Assembly (NCBI GenBank): GCA_013399895.1
Contig: VXBA01002417.1
Span: 2,301,381 to 2,365,380, forward strand
Length of the DNA stretch: 64,000 nt
Origin: Serilophus lunatus
Lineage: Eukaryota > Chordata > Aves > Passeriformes > Eurylaimidae
Reading direction: 5' to 3'
Each line of letters opens with the position of its first letter. The stretch's first letter is position 1. This document shows positions 1 through 12,400 of this stretch, piece after piece. Both the position numbers and the translations under genes were made by a program. The notes below the pieces were generated by a model, which worked only from the letters and a program-made list of their open reading frames with translations, ran no database searches and was not told where the DNA came from.

Positions 1-867
1 GTGGACTAAAGATACTCCTTAGCTAGACTGGAGTATGAGGAAGCACAATTTGATGAAAAGTAAAAGAATAAACAAATATGTAAAATAAAGAAAATCTGAT
101 AAGGTGCAGAAAAGCACTAGATTTCCCTTTTTTTTATGCACAAATCATGAGGCAGCCTGTAGTTGATGTGGGTGCTTCCCTTTGGCTGTTGCAGGTGGAG
201 ATCCTTTGAAATGGGATGGACCACTGTGAAAATATAGGTGGAATTGTTTAGACACAAATCTCATCCTATTATGTGAGTTCACATTTTAATATTGAAGTAT
301 ATTCTGGCCTTGGCAGGGGATCAGGACACCACTGTGGTAATGTCTGTCAAATTCATATTGAATAGGGTGGTATCAAAAGCTTATAACTATCAACTGAGTT
401 GCTTATTAACAACTAATTCAAGCGATATATTTTTTCTAGAAATTGGATTAATCTAATTTTCAACTTCCATCAGCCCAGTATACCTGCTGGATTACTCTTC
501 ACATAGGCTATGGATTTTTTTTTATTTTATTTTTTTTTTCAAATGCTTCAACACTGTATGACAAAAGCCCCCACAAGACAAACCATCAGGGGCACAGGCT
601 GGGTTGGGGCAGGATATTACAGGACATAAATAGAAAGAAGAGGCTGTAAATTCCTAGCATGCTGACTATCTTTCTTACCTTCACCACTGGGGCTCCTAGG
701 ATATATTGCTGCCATTGAGGAAGTCACCTCTGAAACCAACGTGGAGAAATGGCAAGTGCTGTATTCTTCTTGCAAGTTGTTTTCTCATAGGTATTTGTTT
801 CCCTTTCTAGCAGGGCAGCCACAGCAGTTCATTCTGCTTTTCTTCTTCTTGATATTAATGTTGTGAG
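1..867. other. Unassigned AT-rich non-coding DNA
   Basis: No gene, RNA or recognisable repeat was seen apart from a T-rich low-complexity run at about 517-540. Open frames are absent or very short. It looks like ordinary avian intergenic or intronic sequence. Confidence 0.6.
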
Positions 868-965
868 CAAATGAAAAAAGTCACACCTAAAATAATTCTC
901 CATCTGAAAAAATGGGGATAATAGCACCTTCTTTAGGAGTGTTGTACATCTCAGTTAAGGATTTG
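868..965 (+). repeat. Ancient MIR-like SINE fragment
   Basis: The stretch resembles the central and 3' part of tRNA-derived MIR/CORE-type SINEs. In order it has a GTCAC near the 'ttgggcaagtcac' region, then CCATCTGAAAAAATGGGGAT, then AATAGCACCT and GTGTTGT, matching the remembered order 'ccatctgtaaaatggggataat...cct...gttgttgtgagg'. Similarity is diffuse, as expected for an element that predates birds. A chance resemblance is possible because the comparison is from memory. Confidence 0.5.
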
Positions 966-1257
966 ACACTCTCTGAGGCGTCTTCTCTCTCTCTGTGGCT
1001 TTTTCAGCCCTCAGTTCTCTCTCCATGTGTTCACACCAGAACTGATCCTCAGCAGCTTCTCAAATGCCTTGATTTTCTTTATTGTTAATTGCCTAGAGCT
1101 CATGTTTATGCTCCAAATTTCTAGTCTCTGACCATGTAGATGTTGAGATTTACTCTGATACAGACTTCAGAAGAACCCAGCAAAATATCATACGTGTTGG
1201 ATGATCATTTAAGGGCTTTTTCTAGTAATATGCTCTAAAATTAAAAATTCAAAAGTA
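966..1257. other. Unassigned non-coding DNA
   Basis: A CT-rich patch lies near 970-1030. No gene or repeat family was recognised. Confidence 0.5.
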
Positions 1258-1380
1258 ATGTAGATATGGCACTTAGGGACATGGGTTAGTGGTGGGCTTG
1301 GCAATGCTGGGTTAATGGTTGGACTTAATGATCTTAGATGTCTTTTCCAACCTGAACAACTCCATGTTTCTATGATTCTA
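1258..1380 (+). mobile_element. CR1 LINE, truncated 3' end
   Basis: This is a recognisable avian CR1 3' terminus. It contains the 'ggcacttagggacatgggtt' type motif, then TGCTGGGTTAATGGTTGGAC, 'ttaatgatctta', TTTTCCAACCT, and ends in CTATGATTCTA, the short terminal repeat typical of CR1. Only about 120 bp remain, so the copy was severely 5' truncated on insertion. It has no coding capacity. Confidence 0.85.
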
Positions 1381-1383
1381 ATC

Positions 1384-3425
1384 AATGTACAGCTTTTGGG
1401 TACTTCTAGGTAATATCCCAAGCCTTTCCAAGGGGGAAGATATGCAACCTGCGCCCTGGAGCTAAAGGACCCACTCCCAATCAATACCCCACGTATCGTG
1501 GTCTCTGCAGTACTGAACTTCGTAGCATGGCCATCCTCTGTGTAACTTTATGGAAAATATTTGAAAGTGATTTTTTTTCTTTTTCTTCTACTTCCTTCAA
1601 GCTGTTGTGAATTGTGATTTTTTTTTTCTTTTTCCCGAGGATGTGTTCTTCCTTTCCTACATGAATTATGACATCTGTTGGCAGCTGGGTGATAATTTTT
1701 TGACAGATAGGGGTTTGGGGAGAGGAGGAGAGGAATCAAATTTTGTGACATGAAACATTTAACAAATTTGCTTCAGTCTCTCTGAGAAGCTTGTGCTGAA
1801 CAAACTTCATAAAAAGAAGTTGGATTTGTGTTGACTTTGCAAAGTAAAAATAATATCATGACATCTTAGTGACTGCTACTATTGTCTAATGGAAGTGCAT
1901 GTGAGCAAAAGATATTTAACGATATTTAATAAGAAAATGTTTTCAAGACACTAGACCAAGATTTAAAAAAACCTCTTTGTCTCTTACAGCACTCTTCTCC
2001 TCTAAGAAGAAAATTTTCCTAACAAAATTTTAATGTTGGAATATTCTCCACCATCAAAGACTAGAGTGAACTGCTGTTCAGATTGAAGATAATTGTTTGT
2101 CTTTAAAAATTAATGGGAGAGTGGCTGTCAGTGGCTTTTTTTCACTATTTGGGTGGTACTTTCCCTCTCTGTGCTTTCTGCCCACTGCTGGAAATGGCAC
2201 TTAGTGCATGAGGATAGAGAAACAAGTTTCCTGTTTTATAAATGCTCTTCTTTTCAAGGGATACTCTCTCTGCCATCCTGCACTGGTCTAAATCACAACT
2301 CTGGTGGAAAATACAGAAATGCTTTGGTGTAAAACCAGCCTAAAGAAGGGAAGAATTCAAGCCCTGTCTCTGAGGAGTTCCCAGTAACATGCTTTTGCCT
2401 GTGGCGATGGTTTACTTTTGAGGTCGCCTTTCTACAAAATGTACTTTCAACAACTCTATGCTGTTTTCAAAATATTTGGAATATATTTGCAGCAGTTCAG
2501 GGCAGTCAGGACTGTGAAAAAGAAAACAAGACACCCATGCCATCTTTGAACACCACAGTTTAAATATCCTTTTTCCTACCCGTCTGTATATGTACGTGTG
2601 CTTTAAAAAGGACATATTTTTCTCTAAACTTCAACGTTCTTTAAAAATTAGACATTAGACCCAGTTTCACATTGCAGTGTGAACAATATCAGCAGTAGGA
2701 GTGTAAGGGCTCTTCACACCAGCCCCCCTCTCCCTTCCAGGGGGTCCCAACAATGCGCTGAGCCCCAGTTGCATCCCCTAACCCACCCACCATCCCTCCT
2801 GCTGGCATTGCTGGATTGCTGCCACTAGCACCTCTTTGCTGTGGGGTTCTTCCTCCTCACAAATGTGAGCACCTTGGTGAATGTCAGACCAGCTCTGCCG
2901 GGATAAAAATCCTCCACAAAAAGATGATGATTACAGACTCATTAGGCCAACCTGTAGTGAAAGTGCTGTGACCAAATGTTCAGTACTTACAGTGCCATAA
3001 ATTTTCCTAAATGGGAAAGCAGTGTTTTAATCAGGCTCGCACTTATTCTGGGTCAGGGTCATTAGGGAAGGATTCTCTCCTGCTGTAACTCATGTGGCAG
3101 AAAGAGAAGTTGTATATTTTAAGGGTTGCTTCATTTTACTTTTAATATATGGTCTCAAGCCAAAAGCCTGGATGTGAACTCAAGCTCTGAATCCAGGTTA
3201 GCGCTATCAAAGCGTCCCTTTGACAGGAAAGGGCAGTGGAACATGGAAAATGTTCCTTTTAGATTTGAATTTCAAACTTTTAGCTGAAGGACCTGGATCC
3301 TTGATTTTTGGTCCACTGAAGATATATAGTGTCTGTACACATCAGAACAATTTGTGTTTTCATGTCTTTCATATGTGAGGAGCATAAATTTTTTTATGCT
3401 TGTTTTCTGTCCTTGTTCCCAATCC
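1384..3425. other. Unassigned non-coding DNA
   Basis: About 2 kb of AT-rich DNA with T-rich runs near 1568-1630. A C-rich patch around 2720-2860 (CCCCCCTCTCCC and similar) has no CpG enrichment. Open frames are under 110 codons and lack recognisable domains. No gene is supported. Confidence 0.55.
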
Positions 3426-3541
3426 CAGTTTGGATGGGACTCTGAGCAACCTGGTCTAGTGGAAGAGGTCTCTGTCCAAAACAGGGGGGTTAGAATGAAA
3501 GGATCTTTAAGCTCCCTTCCAATCCAAGCCATTCTATGATT
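3426..3541 (+). mobile_element. CR1 LINE, truncated 3' end
   Basis: The classic CR1 tail is seen: TTTGGATGGGACTCTGAGCA, ACCTGGTCTAGTGGAAGAGG, an 'acaggggggtt' segment, a 'ggatctttaagctcccttcc' segment, and the terminal ATTCTATGATTT. It ends at the expected microsatellite-like terminus and begins abruptly in the 3' UTR. It therefore represents a short 5'-truncated insertion. Confidence 0.88.
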
Positions 3542-4158
3542 TACAAGGAAAGAGAAGTCTAGAATTTTCACAGCAGCAATTAATATTAAACACATTGTAT
3601 ATATAATTGATAGTTAGGATGGCTGAGCAAATGAACTCTGGAGTTTATTTTTCTTGAAGGGGTTTGTGTCTTTCCTCCAAAATTGATTAGTTGCTTTGCC
3701 TTGACTTTATCACTCTGTATTAAACTCATTGGCACTGAACCCACTGCACCTGAGTCTTTGTGGGGATGAGTAATGCAACCTCCACCAAGTGTAACATGAA
3801 GAAAACAACAATCTGGACAGAGGAACAGAGTTATTGATGTCTGTCCTGTAGCAAGCTAAAATAATACTTGCTTGCTGCATCCTGCACTGAGCCCCCCAGA
3901 ATTGCTGGACATCACTGAGATATTTCCTCGGAGGAACATCCAAATGGAAATCTTGGCCTCCTATAAGAAACTATAGGTAATAAAGAAAGGATTAGTCTTT
4001 GGGTACCATTCTACTATGATTAATAGTAGAAATAGTGAAAACCTGTTTTTATAATAGTCCACAGGGTTGCTAAGGTTGGCACAAGTATACCTGAATGTTA
4101 ACTTCCATCAGTTTTTTCCTGTGTACTGCAGTTTTTTGTCAGCTATATCAGGGGTTGC

Positions 4159-4203
4159 TGTTCAGCTCTAGTCACTAGAGGGATAGGCAAAACAAGCTGA
4201 ACA
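4159..4203. repeat. Nested inverted repeat (possible cruciform)
   Basis: Outer arms TGTTCAGCT (4159-4167) and AGCTGAACA (4195-4203) are perfect 9-bp reverse complements. Immediately inside the left arm is CTAGTCACTAG, itself a 5-bp-arm palindrome around one base. No transposon family was recognised. The inner CACTAGAGGG also resembles a CTCF core. Confidence 0.5.
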
Positions 4204-5310
4204 ATAATAGAGACATTTGTGCAATTTCAACCACTCTTGCCTTTGCTTTTTGAGTGACAAGTGGCAGGAAGCCAAATTTTAAGCTTGTGTTTGGAAAGAA
4301 GGGGCGAGCTCATTGTAGTCCTGTTCAAAGCATGCCCATGGGTTACTAAGTGGAACAATTTGCCACTGCTGAAAGGCTGAGAGGGGACACCACCTCCTCC
4401 CTGAATATAGCAAGGAGCTTAACACTGGGAAGGAAGAAGAGCAGCTTAACTTAATCGCAATATTGGCACAAGAGTAAAACAAAAAGAATAAATGTTCATT
4501 AATAAATGGAACTGGAAATTGGAAGGGGTTTAACTATTGCAGAAGCAAAGTTATGGAAATGTCTTTAGATTTAGGTCCCTATATCAGCAGAATATCATTC
4601 CTAGTGATGCCCCCACAGTATTTATTTGAGTTCTTTCATTCCTAGCTTTAAAATGAAAAAATGACTCATAGAATCGTTCTATTGACATGGTGTCAGTCCC
4701 ACGAGCCTGCTGCATTTTGCTGAGAAATAACTAGCTCCACACTTATCCACCTTGATTTTACTCTTAGATTTGTACATTTGTTTTGTCTTTTTTTTTTCTT
4801 TACTTAAATTCCAGCCTGCAATCTTTCAAAGATTAAATAAATTGCTATTCAAAAGGCAACACTAAATTCTATTTATACTCCCAGGTTCTTCACCAAAACT
4901 CAATACCACGATGTAGTTTCTGAAAGTGAAAAAATTTGCTTATTTTTTTTTGTACAGTATGTTAATATAGAAAGGCTTTTCAAGGAGAAGGAACTAGAAA
5001 GACTCTGTAATGCTCTATTATTATCTAGTCCATAAAAAGGGTGCCACAGCAGCACACCTTGCTGACAGTGCATATGATTACCTATTTTTATTTTTTTTTA
5101 CTTTAGGACTTACAGGGCAAAATGAATTACACTATCAGTCATTTCACAAAATGGTTCTGGAGAAGGATTAAGCTTCACCTGTGAATTTCCTTTAATCACA
5201 GTCGTTTGTGTATATACATGTAGCAAAATACACCTTTGCAACATTGGATCGTTTTATGTAACTGTTTTTCACTAAACAAATGCTCAGTAAATGAGCGTTT
5301 TTGCACCTTT

Positions 5311-5428
5311 GCTGTTTTGGTGAGGATTTTGTTCCCTTTCGTTTGGTTTGGGGTTTTTTGGTTGGCTTTGTTTGTTTCTGTCATTTGTTTTGTGGAGGGT
5401 TTTTTGGTTTTGCTTTTGCTTGGAGGAT
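5311..5428 (+). repeat. GT-rich low-complexity tract
   Basis: The + strand is almost entirely G and T here, with several short G runs (for example GGTTTGGGGTTTTTTGGTTG at 5344). The runs are mostly two G, so only a weak two-tetrad quadruplex is conceivable. The ORF crossing it is a composition artefact. Confidence 0.7.
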
Positions 5429-5940
5429 TATCTTAGTTACTCTTCCTCATAACCAGTGAAATATCACTTGACTGAAGGACCTGGGAGTTTGTGTAGGTGT
5501 TTCAGCTAGGAATATTAAAGAGGAGTCTTGTGTCTTGCCACTGCTTTCTGGATCTATTTCAGTGAGCACACGAGCCAAAACCAGGATCTGCCACCTCACT
5601 GTGTGCTGTGGGATTCCTTAGGGCTGTACCCCTCTGGCTTCTGGGCATCTCTCTGGGCTAGAGGAACACAAGGGGAATGGACCACAGAGATAGGCAGTAG
5701 TCTCAGCCTCCCCATATATTGCCACACTATTCCCCTCTGCCTCTGTCAACAAATCCATTATCTCTTACATATCTTAATCACTGGAGATTTTTTCTTTTAT
5801 GAACTGTATTTTTTTAAAAAGAAATTGGACTCACACACATGCACAGAAATGTGTACTGATATTAATCAGGCAAGATATTGCATATGCTCCAAGCCATGGA
5901 AACTCCTAAGTCTCCAAAGACATTTACAGAAGTTGTGATC

Positions 5941-5996
5941 ATTATTAAAAGAAAGAGAAAAAAAAAAAAAAAAAGAAAAAAAGAAAAGAAAACAAG
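5941..5996 (+). repeat. A-rich (AAAAG)n-like low-complexity tract
   Basis: A purine-only stretch of A runs punctuated by G, including an uninterrupted A run of about 17. It gives an artificial poly-Lys segment in the overlapping frame. No TSD or element body was recognised beside it. Confidence 0.8.
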
Positions 5997-8501
5997 AACC
6001 TCAATCTGTCAACCCTTCAGAAAGAATTTTATGAAGATTTTGGAAGGTCTCTGGAAGGCAGTGGGGAGCACAGCTTCCTCCACATGCTCCTCAGAGGAAA
6101 CCTACAGTGCTCCACCAAGCAGGTTACTCTGTGCCACGCTCATAAACCAGTATTCCATGGAATTCCAACTATTCTGCTTTGAAAGAAAGACTGTAAACAT
6201 ATGTTTAAGAATCTTTTCTGCAGTCTTTTCTCAGAAGGTTTTAGCACAGCACAGCTCCAGATGGATGCTCTTTATCTGTATTTAGTATCCAAGATCAAAA
6301 GAAAGCAGAGCTTTGCTCTGCAGGCAGGTGTCCACAGTGCTGCCCATTGTGGGGCTCAGTAGAGGGCAAGGGAGACATAGAGTGAAGCAGAAAAAAAAAT
6401 AAATAAAAATGCCCCTTTTCAGTGTTCTTACCATGCCTTTATTTTATTTTAAGAAAACTGCACACTGCCAGAAATCAAAGCACGAGAAACATCTGTGTTT
6501 TCTCATTTTTGTAGAACAGTTATTCTGTGATGCACATCCCACGCTTATTTTTTTCATATATTGCACCTCTTTAATTAAAAATATTTCTTCTATCGCTTTT
6601 AAATGCTGTTTTCTTTTTCTGTCATTGTAAAGCTATTGAAATTTAGAGGAGGAAAAGCAGTAACCATGAGATTTGGACGTGAGTGGATGAACTAAGACCT
6701 GTAACAAGGTATTACAGCAGGCATAAGCATCAGACAGGTGTATCACCCTGAAAAGTCAGTGAAAGCAGAGAAATGACAGGACAAATTAGGTTCTATAAAT
6801 TAAAATGTAGAGAAACTCTGACTAAGCACCTTGAATGTCTCATGAAATAAGAGGTCACTAAAAGATTGTTCTTGGTCCTGTCAATAGAATCTCTTCAAAA
6901 CCCAACACCTGCCTTGTGCTGCTGTGATGATATATCTATTCCTCCATTTCTAACTTCTACATTTTCGCTTTGCATCTCTGCCAAACATTGAACACAACAT
7001 CTTTACTCATTACTGCATAAATCTGCTCTAGTAACGTACAAGTCATGAAATTGTCAATGTGCATTTATGGAGTAGGTGTATTTTATCAGGGCTTTTTCTT
7101 CCACATCTCTTTGTGGTAGTAGACTGATGCCCATTGAAATTCAGAAACATTTTCTATAAATATATGTTTATCTTGCTGTTATTTAAATATATGAGACTGT
7201 ACTAAATGTTTGGCTCCCGATACTTACATGTAAATTTCTTTTAAAAAGATGACAAAGCCAATTTAATCTGAATGTAAACAGTCCTTTACTGAGATTCACA
7301 TGCCGAATTTCAACCAGGAAGAATTTTAATACAGAACTCTTAGACTCTCAGACCCTTCAGAAACAGTATTTATAATGGAAATTTTGACAGCACCTTCAGT
7401 ACAGCAGTGAAAATAACACCACCATAATGAAAAAGAAATGATGATAAACAGAATATATTATAAAGTAGGGTCTAACAAATTCATAGCCTTTAGTTTTGTC
7501 AGCAAGCTGGCGACAGGCAGTGAAATACAAAACAAGCCTTAGCTTTTAAATAAGAACAGCCTGAAGAACAAAAAGGCTTCTATAAAACAGATTAAGAAAA
7601 TATAATACCATCCTTACTTCATAATGTACTATTTTCATTAGGAACCATAATTCACAAATTAACACCAAGAGCACTTAGAACAGAAGAGGTGAAAAATGTG
7701 GCTATCTGTCATTTTGGTAGCATATTTTCTTCAAAGAGACATTCTTATTACATTTCCCAGGCAGGTTTGTTAATGCCTTTTGTTTAAATATTCATGCATG
7801 GGCTTTTGAGACCTGACTCCTGTGAAGAGAGACAGAGCCCGGGAGGTCCTGCTGAAGTGGCTCCAAGATCTGATCTGTGGCACACCGTGGTGACAGGCAC
7901 AGGTGGATGTACTATCCTTCCCTTGGCACCTTGGTGCCTGCTCACATCTGAAAACACCCACCTGCACACACACATACATGCAAAGATACCAACAGGCTGC
8001 TCAGGAGGTTGGCCCATACTAAAATTTGCAAATCTAACACTGGGAATGATGCCCTTCCCATATTTTCTAGCTACATTTCTGTATTACAGCCTCTAAAGAT
8101 AGCAGCAGAGAACTGTTTCCAGCAGTGATATATTGTGGAGTCAGGGATAGAGATCTTCCCTTGCCCAGTGCAACACAAAAAATAACATCTCCTTGTGGAG
8201 GCAAGATGGAAACACACCCACAGAAAAAAGTGTGGCTTTTCATCAATTTTTATTGGCATGAATACAATTATTAGCTTACATAATAAGCCTGCCTGTGCAA
8301 TAATATGTTAAATATGGTATCAGACATTCTTCTATTTCTGGGAAAGCCCCTGTATTTAGGGAAAATACACATCTACAATGGAATTTGAGTTTTGTAAAAA
8401 TGTAGAAGATAAAAGATATAACCTAGACACTTCTTGGTTTCCATATTTCTTCTGTCTAATGTAACATATTTGAAAAATAAAATATAAGATAAAAATTTCA
8501 G

Positions 8502-8600
8502 AACAAGGATGCCCTACCTCTCTACTTGGCACTGGGGGGTGGAATTAGGTGGTATTTAAGGTCCCTTCCAACCCGAGCCATCCTATGAAGCCATTCTATG
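8502..8600 (+). mobile_element. CR1 LINE, truncated 3' end
   Basis: The tail reads ACTGGGGGGTGGAATTAGGT, then GGTCCCTTCCAACCCGAGCC, then ATCCTATGAAGCCATTCTAT. This matches the CR1 3' UTR 'ttggaattagatgatctttaaggtcccttccaaccc...attctatga' with some decay. About 100 bp are preserved; the boundary at the 5' side is approximate. Confidence 0.8.
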
Positions 8601-8601
8601 T

Positions 8602-9186
8602 AAATCAGACACCCCTGAGTTTGTAATGCATTTCATTTTCCATTCAAGACAAATATCAAGGTTAAAACACTGGAAATATTGCTCATATAACCTCACTGGA
8701 TGTGTGGGCTGATATGAGCTGAGTTCTTTAAAGCAAAGAAGTGAGTGGCATCCTATATAATCCTGAAATGGTCTTTGTGAGAAATGTAGTTCTTCGGGTG
8801 GGCACACTCAGATACACAGAGGTAACCACGTCTATCTGTTACTGTCCTCCATTCAATATCCCTTTTGAGCATCCAAGGCGTAATTCATCTTTTCTGCACA
8901 GATCTCTTGTGTTTCAAAGGTTAATATGAAGTTGTCCCCTACCCCTTTGCTAGCTCAGCCTTGTGTCTCTGTGATGTCACTTTTCTTAGGATCTGATCCA
9001 GCAAGATCTTTCCATACTCAGCACATTCATGTAACACATGTGGAACTACTTACTGTGACACCTCACCTGCTAATCAGTACACGAGGATGCTAATTGCAAG
9101 ATAAAAACTACATCAATGAAATTAGTTTATCCTGCAGATTATATGATTTGTCACAGTGGAAAAGGTTAAACTAGATGGCTGGTTAC
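8602..9186. other. Unassigned non-coding DNA
   Basis: No gene or repeat family was recognised between two CR1 fragments of opposite orientation. Confidence 0.5.
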
Positions 9187-9368
9187 AGAATGATAGAATC
9201 ATGGAACTTCCTGAGTTTGAAGGGACAAACAAGGCTCATCAAGTCCAACTCCTGGCCCTGCACAAAACAACCCCCAGAGTCACACTGTGTGCCTGAGGGT
9301 ATTGTCCAAATATTTCTTGAGCTCTAGCAGGTTTGGTGCTGTGACCACTGTCCTGGGGAGCCCATGGG
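9187..9368 (-). mobile_element. CR1 LINE, truncated 3' end, reverse orientation
   Basis: On the + strand this begins with the reverse-complemented CR1 terminus (GAATGATAGAATCATGGAAC), followed by AAGTCCAACTCCTGGCCCTG, CAACCCCCAGAGTCACACTG and a 'gttgtccaaatatttcttga' segment. Similarity to the CR1 3' UTR fades after CCTGGGGAGCCC. The element therefore points left and is truncated at its 5' end near 9368. Confidence 0.85.
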
Positions 9369-9440
9369 TTGTTTTGTCCTGTATCTGTAAAAGCTGGGCC
9401 TTAAGTCATGATCCAAGTCTTGGAACATTTTCCATCCATT

Positions 9441-9465
9441 AAAAAAAAAAAAAAAAAAAAAAAAA
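9441..9465 (+). repeat. Poly-A homopolymer (25 A)
   Basis: An uninterrupted run of 25 A. It lies about 70 bp beyond the 5' truncation point of the reverse CR1. A processed retrocopy tail is possible, but the 70 bp before it match no gene or element I recognise. Length may be unreliable in sequencing. Confidence 0.85.
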
Positions 9466-12400
9466 GTGACAAATGCAAATGGTTCACTAAGTCTTTGTTT
9501 TCTGCTAAGGAAGAATCCTATTTCATGATCATTACTTGGAAAATCCTTTGCACAGGAATCTCGTACACATTTATTAAATTTGGGATGCATAAAGTGAGAA
9601 ATTTTATCACTCATTATTTTTACTTTTAACATTACTTCACTCTTCACTTGAGGGCAGTCTGTCTTCTGTGTCAATGTTTATAATGCCTCTTTCTAGTACG
9701 TTGGTGTTATACATAATCAGACAAACAATCTTTAACCTCTCTATTAATTTGCTCCTGAGCATCATCCTCTTCACACTCACAATTCTGTCCATCAGAGTAT
9801 CTGAATTTCATGCATGATCCGTACTGTGTGGAATGTGCACCCACTTGTTCCTCAGCCTGCAAGTCTTTGTAACCTTGGCGAGGTGTTTCTAGCACTTCAA
9901 AGTGCTGCATCATTTGTCCTATCTGTGGATTTAAATAAAACCATCTGCATTGCTATTCTTGGCCGAAATCAGCACTGAGGATGAGACATGAGAGTGGTGA
10001 CGCTGGGCCAAGGTCACACCCAGACTCCTGGAGACCACGGGATGGCAGGGGACAGCAATGAGCCCCTACCCCTCAGGTTCTGCCCCTCTGACAGCTTGCA
10101 CAGAGATGGTGCCTCCTCCTCAATCCCATGACATCAGGACCAGCTTGGGCAAAGCATTAACCTCTGCAGAGATCTTACAAAAAAACAGCTGATAAACAGC
10201 AAAAACTGGGCTTCTAAATATCACTTTATGTGCTAACCCAATCAGGAGATGACAAATGCAACGTTCATTCACAAGGGTGTATCTGGGGGAAAACAGGATC
10301 TTCTCATTTTGGCTGCTGGCAGTTTCCTTTGGCATTAGCCACATTAGCCACACATTATGTCCCATCACTAATTTTCTATTAACTCGTAACACTTTCTGGC
10401 CTCAGATGACCTAACCTGGATACATATTTCATTTGAGTTAAAAGCTTTCTTCTCCAGGGACACTGTGGATGACACCACTGCTTCATCAGTTTCCAGCTCT
10501 TCTGATAAAATCTTGCAGATATTTTGCACCCAGCATGTCTAGTATGCATAGATTTTATAAATATCAAAATGGCTAGAAATTAACCCAGAATTCTTTCATC
10601 ATGAGTTTTACTTTCTTCAGTCCTCTTCTCTTTGGCATCATCATACACACCTGCCTTGAGCAGAATACTTTTCTTAATCCCCTGTCTTGCTCATATTACT
10701 CCTCCTGCTTTCTCTGCTGTGTCAAACATAAACTTTTTGTTTCCTCCTCCAAACCCATGCTGTATCCTTACCTCCAACCAGATCATACTGCTGAACTCCA
10801 TTTTTAAAGGATTCATTTTTCAAGTTGGCACTTTGATGCTTTCTCCCATACTATCACTCCCTCTTTGCAGAAGCTTCCCATAAACATAAGAAAAAATAAC
10901 TACTCCTCCTCCAGAACGTCCCTCAAACCTCGCTTTCCCTGAAGTGACTGTTTTTCATTGGCTATGGCCACACTGAGATGTACTACACACCATGTTAATC
11001 AATATCACCTCATTGTTTTCTCATATTCACCATTCTTTTTTATTTATTTCTATATTGTTGCCTGTCTTTCTCTGAGATTAGAAAATCATCTTTACATCCT
11101 GCATGTTCACCTTATGTAGATAGCTGCCCACCTCTATGATGAGGTCTCATAGGCAATATAGTGACACTAAAAATAAAGAGTTATAGGCATATAAAGACGT
11201 CTGCAAATTGGAAGCACTCTCCTAAAGGGAGCAGAGTGGAAATTTACTGGTGAACATTAAATCTCAACTGTTCTTTGATTTTAAAAAGATGGTGTGCCCT
11301 GACTCGGATGGAGATGTACTGGGGAGCTGCATGTGGGTTTTCATTAAGTATAGAGATATACTTTGAGTTATAGTCATGACTTGACTGATGTTTTACAGGA
11401 CAAAAGTATAGATCCTCAGTAGGATTCATCTCTAGGTAAATATTCCTATCTCTGTGAGTCCAACATTTTGCCCAACAAGGGGCTATACTTTAGTGTTTAT
11501 TTCTGGAAGCAGACAAGGAAGCAAATTCCAAAAATGCTTTTCTTCCCTGTTCTTCAGGACAAATGTTTCCTAGTTGAATACTACACATAACCTAACATAT
11601 GTACTTGAATATGGAAGAGCAAGTAATACAAGGCTCCCCACCTTTTACCAGTCACTGTCTGCAGCCATTACAATGAAAAATTATCGTTGTTTTCCCATCT
11701 TACACTGCTCTGCATAATAACTAATATAGGATAGGTATGGCAGGAGACACAGGATGCATCACTGTAATGCATTTTAGTGACAAAATTTTCACTACGTTAT
11801 TGACTAAAAAGCTCTTGTTAAATTGGTGATGATACCAACTCTTTTTTTCTCTTAAGGACAAAAAAGTGACAAGCTCAGATATTTTTTAATACTTCTTTAC
11901 ATGCAGAGATGATGCAATGCCAAAGGAAATCATGCAAGCAAAGCCTTCATCAGTCAGTCCTGGAGGCCAGCTAGAGATAGATAATTGGGACTAGACCACG
12001 TTGGGCTGGATGAATGAGTGGGAATGAGATATTGCTTCCAGGCTTTATAAATGGCTGTGGACGATCTGTCCCTTTTTAAAATCTGCTTAATTTTTGTTTT
12101 CAGGATGAAAAAAAGCCCAACATTTTTTTCCCAGTACTTTTGAAGACAAAGTCTTGAGAAGAAGAATGAGAGAAACTGTGTTTTGTTGTAATAAGTTCTC
12201 TGCTATTCAGCCATAACATTGTGGTGCAAAAAATACACCACTTAAGAATCTGCTTTTTAAGAGCTGACAGGATTTTTAACCTATTCTAAAATACATGAAA
12301 GACTTCTTGCACATTGCAAATCTAGTCATTTAGCAGTTGTATCCAACATATTTCTTTGTCAGCTCTCCATTTAAGAAAGGATCATCTTAAAAGGCACTGA

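Larger units (their letters stand above)
3542..8499. other. Unassigned non-coding DNA, about 5 kb
   Basis: No gene is supported. Small features inside are listed separately: a nested inverted repeat near 4159-4203, a GT-rich tract near 5311-5428 and an A-rich tract at 5941-5996. Two + strand frames at 5528-5938 and 5878-6285 reach about 135 codons. The second owes part of its length to a lysine-rich run through the A tract, and neither has a recognisable domain. The 7800-8000 stretch is richer in GC but unassigned. Confidence 0.5.

Noticed and set aside
4668..4700. CTCATAGAATCGTTCT as a reversed CR1 terminus
   Set aside because: The next bases show no CR1 3' UTR similarity, so this is likely coincidental.
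5344..5364. G-quadruplex in the GT-rich tract
   Set aside because: Runs are mostly two G long and do not meet the usual four-runs-of-three criterion.
5528..6285. Two + strand frames of about 135 codons
   Set aside because: The second is extended by a poly-Lys run through an A-rich tract; neither has a domain or codon pattern suggesting a gene.
9393..9465. Processed pseudogene ending in the 25-A tract
   Set aside because: The sequence before the A run shows no known gene or polyadenylation signal at the expected distance.
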